DNA of 16,532 nucleotides from positions 1 through 16,532 of the forward strand of contig DPGN01000072.1 of the NCBI GenBank assembly GCA_003523185.1. Direction: 5' to 3'. The stretch is from Halieaceae bacterium (GTDB lineage Bacteria > Pseudomonadota > Gammaproteobacteria > Pseudomonadales > Halieaceae). Below the pieces are notes generated by a model. It had not been told where the DNA came from. It was given only the letters and a program-made list of their open reading frames with translations, and made no database searches. The translations under genes and the position numbers were made by a program. Of the stretch, positions 14,525-16,532 are shown one piece after another. Within the stretch, counting starts at the first letter, position 1. Each line of letters starts with the position of its first letter.

Positions 14525-14610
14525 TGGTGCGGAAGGGGGGACTTGAACCCCCACAGCCATAGGCCACTACCCCCTCAAGATAGCGTGTCTACCAATTCCA
14601 CCACTTCCGC
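14525..14610 (-). tRNA. tRNA-Leu (anticodon GAG)
   Basis: An 86-base class II tRNA is read on the minus strand with the CCA end encoded. The acceptor stem GCGGAAG pairs with CTTCCGC, the D region is GTGGAATTGGTAGACACGC, and the anticodon loop TTGAGGG gives GAG. There is a long variable arm and the T loop TTCAAGT. Its place directly after secG matches leuU of E. coli, which also has the GAG anticodon. Confidence 0.97.
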
Positions 14611-14624
14611 AATCTGTGTTGGCT

Positions 14625-14993
14625 TCAGTCGATCGGGAGATCGTCTGCGCCAGAATTCTCAGAAGGCTCATCAGCAAGCGGTAGATCACCTACAGGAGCC
14701 AACGGTGCCGCCTCGATCGACTCGAGCGGAACCTCAAAACCAAGGTCGTCGGTGTCTGCAAACTGCTGGTCCGCAATCATTGCCAGACCAAAGCTTGTCG
14801 CGAAGAAGAGTGCCGACAACCAACCGGTCGCAGACGTCAGCACGTTACCACCACCTGACGAGCCAAATACCGTCTGTGATGCACCACCGCCAAACGATGC
14901 ACCCATGTCGGCGCCCTTGCCACGTTGCAGCAAAATGAGGCCGATGATCGCAAGCGCTACCAGCAGATGGACAACCAAAATAACTTGATTCAC
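14625..14993 (-). CDS. secG: Preprotein translocase subunit SecG
   Basis: SecG is the small auxiliary subunit of the SecYEG channel in the inner membrane. The 122-residue product begins with a first helix, VILVVHLLVALAIIGLILLQ, followed by the family motif RGKGADMGASFGGGASQTVFG. A second helix is at about 50-75, and a long acidic, proline-containing C-terminal tail of about 45 residues follows, as is common in this protein. The GTG at 14993 is preferred because GGAGA lies five bases upstream; a longer ATG start at 15035 has no ribosome binding site and would add a polar leader ahead of the first helix. It follows glmM after 97 bases with no tpiA between them, and is 14 bases before tRNA-Leu, with which it is probably cotranscribed. 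Confidence 0.95.
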   Translation of the reverse strand: MNQVILVVHLLVALAIIGLILLQRGKGADMGASFGGGASQTVFGSSGGGNVLTSATGWLSALFFATSFGLAMIADQQFADTDDLGFEVPLESIEAAPLAPVGDLPLADEPSENSGADDLPID

Positions 14994-15090
14994 GTGTCTC
15001 TCCGAAATTGACGCTTTTACACCGAACAACGTCATTACCAAGGGTGCGCGAGTCTACCCAAGTGCCGCGCGAGGGGCAAGGTTAATCTTG

Positions 15091-16431
15091 TTATGCGGCC
15101 TGGCGAATAGCGTTCGCGATTTCGTCGGCAAGCGCATCAATGGCAACCGTATCATCCCCCTCAACCATCACGCGGATGACGGGCTCGGTTCCCGATGGTC
15201 GCAGCAGTAAACGCCCCCTCCCCTTGAGCTCAGATTCAACGCGTCGGCAGGCTTCAGCAATCGTGGGGTGCGCCGTCAGATCAAAGCCCTTTGTAATGCG
15301 GACGTTCACCAAGACCTGAGGCAAGGGGTTGAAGCCCGACGTAAGCGCTTCGAGACTTTGACCTGAGGCCCTGACCGCCGCCAGTACTTGCAAGGCGGCA
15401 ATGACACCGTCACCGGTTGTACTCAAGTCTCCGCAAATAATGTGACCGGATGACTCGCCGCCCAAGCTCCAACCCTCAGCAACCATTAGCTCTTTTACGT
15501 AGCGGTCGCCCACCTTGGCGCGTGCCAATCGAAGGCCACCCGCCTCGAGCGCTAATTCCAATCCCATGTTGGTCATGAGCGTGCCGACAATCCCCGCATC
15601 AGAATCACCATTGGCTAGGCGATGCATGGCCAGTACGTAAAGTACGTCGTCGCCCGTCAGTAATTCGCCCTTTGCATTGACCATTTGCAACCGGTCGCCG
15701 TCACCATCAAAGGCAATGCCGATATCCGCGCCCTCTTCGAGTACCTTTGCCTGCAATGCAGCGGGCTCCGTGGAGCCCACGCCATCGTTAATGTTGTAGC
15801 CATCGGGTGTAGCGCCAATCACAACCGTTTTGGCGCCCAGCTCTTCAAACACGGCAGGCGCGATGTGATAGCTGGCGCCATGTGCGCAATCAACGACGAG
15901 CTTTATGCCTTTCAGACTGAGCTCATCAGGAAAAGTCGACTTGCAGTATTCGACGTAGCGACCTGCCGCATCGACAATGCGGCTGGCCTTACCTAGCTGC
16001 TCTGAGTCGACGGTCACCATTGGGCTGTCGATCATGGCCTCAATCTGGAGCTCCAGCTCATCCGAGAGCTTGCTACCCTGGCCATTGAAAAACTTGATGC
16101 CGTTATCGAAGTATGGGTTATGAGAGGCGCTAATCACAATGCCCGCATCGGCTTTTTGCGTTCGCGTCAGAAGGGCAATCCCGGGAGTCGGCAGTGGACC
16201 CAGCAGCTTCACGTTCGCACCCGCCGCAACCAGTCCTGCCTGCAATGCTGACTCGAGCATGTAGCCCGATACTCGCGTGTCTTTCCCAATGACTACCGTT
16301 GGCTTGGTACCGTCTTCACTGGCGAAGACCTTGCCCGTCGCCCATCCCAGTTTCAGCATAAAATCAGGTGTTACCGGCGCGTCGCCGACACGACCTCGAA
16401 TGCCATCGGTACCAAAATATTTTCGACTCAC
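15091..16431 (-). CDS. glmM: Phosphoglucosamine mutase GlmM
   Basis: GlmM converts glucosamine-6-phosphate to glucosamine-1-phosphate on the way to UDP-GlcNAc for peptidoglycan and lipopolysaccharide. The 446-residue protein matches the full family length. It starts MSRKYFGTDGIRGRVGDAPV and has the phosphoserine loop ISASHNP (catalytic Ser103), the magnesium loop DGDGDR (242-247), the sugar-binding GGESSGH segment and the phosphate-binding RPSGTEPVIRVMVEG near the end. The GTG at 16431 has GAGGGGGAG just upstream and overlaps the folP stop codon as GTGA, so translation is coupled to folP. Confidence 0.98.
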   Translation of the reverse strand: MSRKYFGTDGIRGRVGDAPVTPDFMLKLGWATGKVFASEDGTKPTVVIGKDTRVSGYMLESALQAGLVAAGANVKLLGPLPTPGIALLTRTQKADAGIVISASHNPYFDNGIKFFNGQGSKLSDELELQIEAMIDSPMVTVDSEQLGKASRIVDAAGRYVEYCKSTFPDELSLKGIKLVVDCAHGASYHIAPAVFEELGAKTVVIGATPDGYNINDGVGSTEPAALQAKVLEEGADIGIAFDGDGDRLQMVNAKGELLTGDDVLYVLAMHRLANGDSDAGIVGTLMTNMGLELALEAGGLRLARAKVGDRYVKELMVAEGWSLGGESSGHIICGDLSTTGDGVIAALQVLAAVRASGQSLEALTSGFNPLPQVLVNVRITKGFDLTAHPTIAEACRRVESELKGRGRLLLRPSGTEPVIRVMVEGDDTVAIDALADEIANAIRQAA

Positions 16432-16532
16432 AACTCCCCCTCAGTCGCCTGCCAAACAGCCAGTGCATCTGCTGTTTCGGCCACGTCGTGTACGCGAATG
16501 ACGGACGCTCCCCTAGCGGCTGCCATTACAGC
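16428..16532 (-). CDS. folP: Dihydropteroate synthase, C-terminal 34 residues (cut by window edge)
   Basis: FolP joins the pterin and p-aminobenzoate parts of folate. Only the end of the gene is present. It reads AVMAAARGASVIRVHDVAET followed by ADALAVWQAT and a short GEL end; the RVHDV motif near the C-terminus is the standard last motif of dihydropteroate synthase (the pterin phosphate-binding Arg-x-His). The TGA overlaps the glmM GTG start. Position next to glmM agrees with the conserved ftsH-folP-glmM order. Confidence 0.95.
   Translation of the reverse strand, partial: AVMAAARGASVIRVHDVAETADALAVWQATEGEL

Noticed and set aside
14543..14938. 131-codon plus-strand open frame across tRNA-Leu and secG
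   Set aside because: It runs antisense through a tRNA and a conserved gene and matches nothing recognisable.
15035..15041. Longer SecG start
   Set aside because: It lacks a Shine-Dalgarno sequence and adds a charged leader; GTG 14993 has GGAGA at ideal spacing and starts at the family N-terminus.
7164..16532. Functional link between folP at the right edge and the folate methyltransferase of the operon
   Set aside because: Both are pterin-binding barrels, but folP belongs to the conserved folP-glmM-secG block and is there in genomes without such an operon, so proximity is coincidental.

Overview
The window looks like the chromosome of a gammaproteobacterium, most plausibly a marine, aerobic one of the OM60/NOR5 or SAR92 kind. 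That placement is inferred from gene order and protein character, not from a search. The two ends carry a classic gammaproteobacterial housekeeping block, all on the minus strand. At the right are the end of folP, then glmM, secG and tRNA-Leu(GAG). At the left are initiator tRNA-fMet, rimP and the start of nusA. In E. coli the same genes run folP-glmM-secG-leuU-(yhbX, argG)-metY-rimP-nusA. Here the leuU-metY gap is filled by about 13.6 kb of accessory genes (positions 939-14524) with no integrase, transposase or visible att repeat.

The core of that insert is a corrinoid-dependent methyl-transfer operon on the minus strand (11461 down to 5138). In transcription order it holds: an MttB/MtgB-superfamily methyltransferase without pyrrolysine; a B12-binding corrinoid protein; a DUF1638 protein; a small protein of the misnamed 'virulence factor' family; a methyltetrahydrofolate:corrinoid methyltransferase; and a RACo-like [2Fe-2S]/ASKHA corrinoid activator. 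Facing it on the plus strand (2443-5013) is an 856-residue FAD oxidase/dehydrogenase fused to a GcvT-like folate domain, of the dimethylglycine/sarcosine dehydrogenase type. Together they suggest one route. A quaternary amine (glycine betaine or a relative) loses one methyl to the corrinoid protein and then to tetrahydrofolate. The resulting tertiary N-methyl amine is then oxidised by the FAD-GcvT enzyme, which again loads one-carbon units on folate. The substrate is not shown by the sequence.

The most striking unexplained pattern is charge. The three proteins that must each dock on the corrinoid protein carry arginine/glycine-rich tails: the N-terminus of the MttB-like enzyme and the C-termini of the folate methyltransferase and of the activator. 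The corrinoid protein itself has a strongly acidic N-terminus (11 Asp/Glu and no Lys/Arg in the first 29 residues). This may be an electrostatic assembly code for a multi-enzyme complex.

The rest of the insert is less clearly connected. At the left is a DmpA/P1-family self-cleaving peptidase (minus strand). At the right, on the plus strand, are a short GlpD-like FAD protein, a YecN-like MAPEG membrane protein and a CNNM/DUF21-CBS membrane protein, ending at a bidirectional terminator next to tRNA-Leu. The divergent spacers at 2189-2442 and 11462-11739 hold small inverted repeats that could be operators. No transcription regulator gene is present in the window. Non-ATG starts are frequent (glmM, secG, activator, 'virulence factor', GlpD-like and CNNM use GTG; DUF1638 uses TTG).
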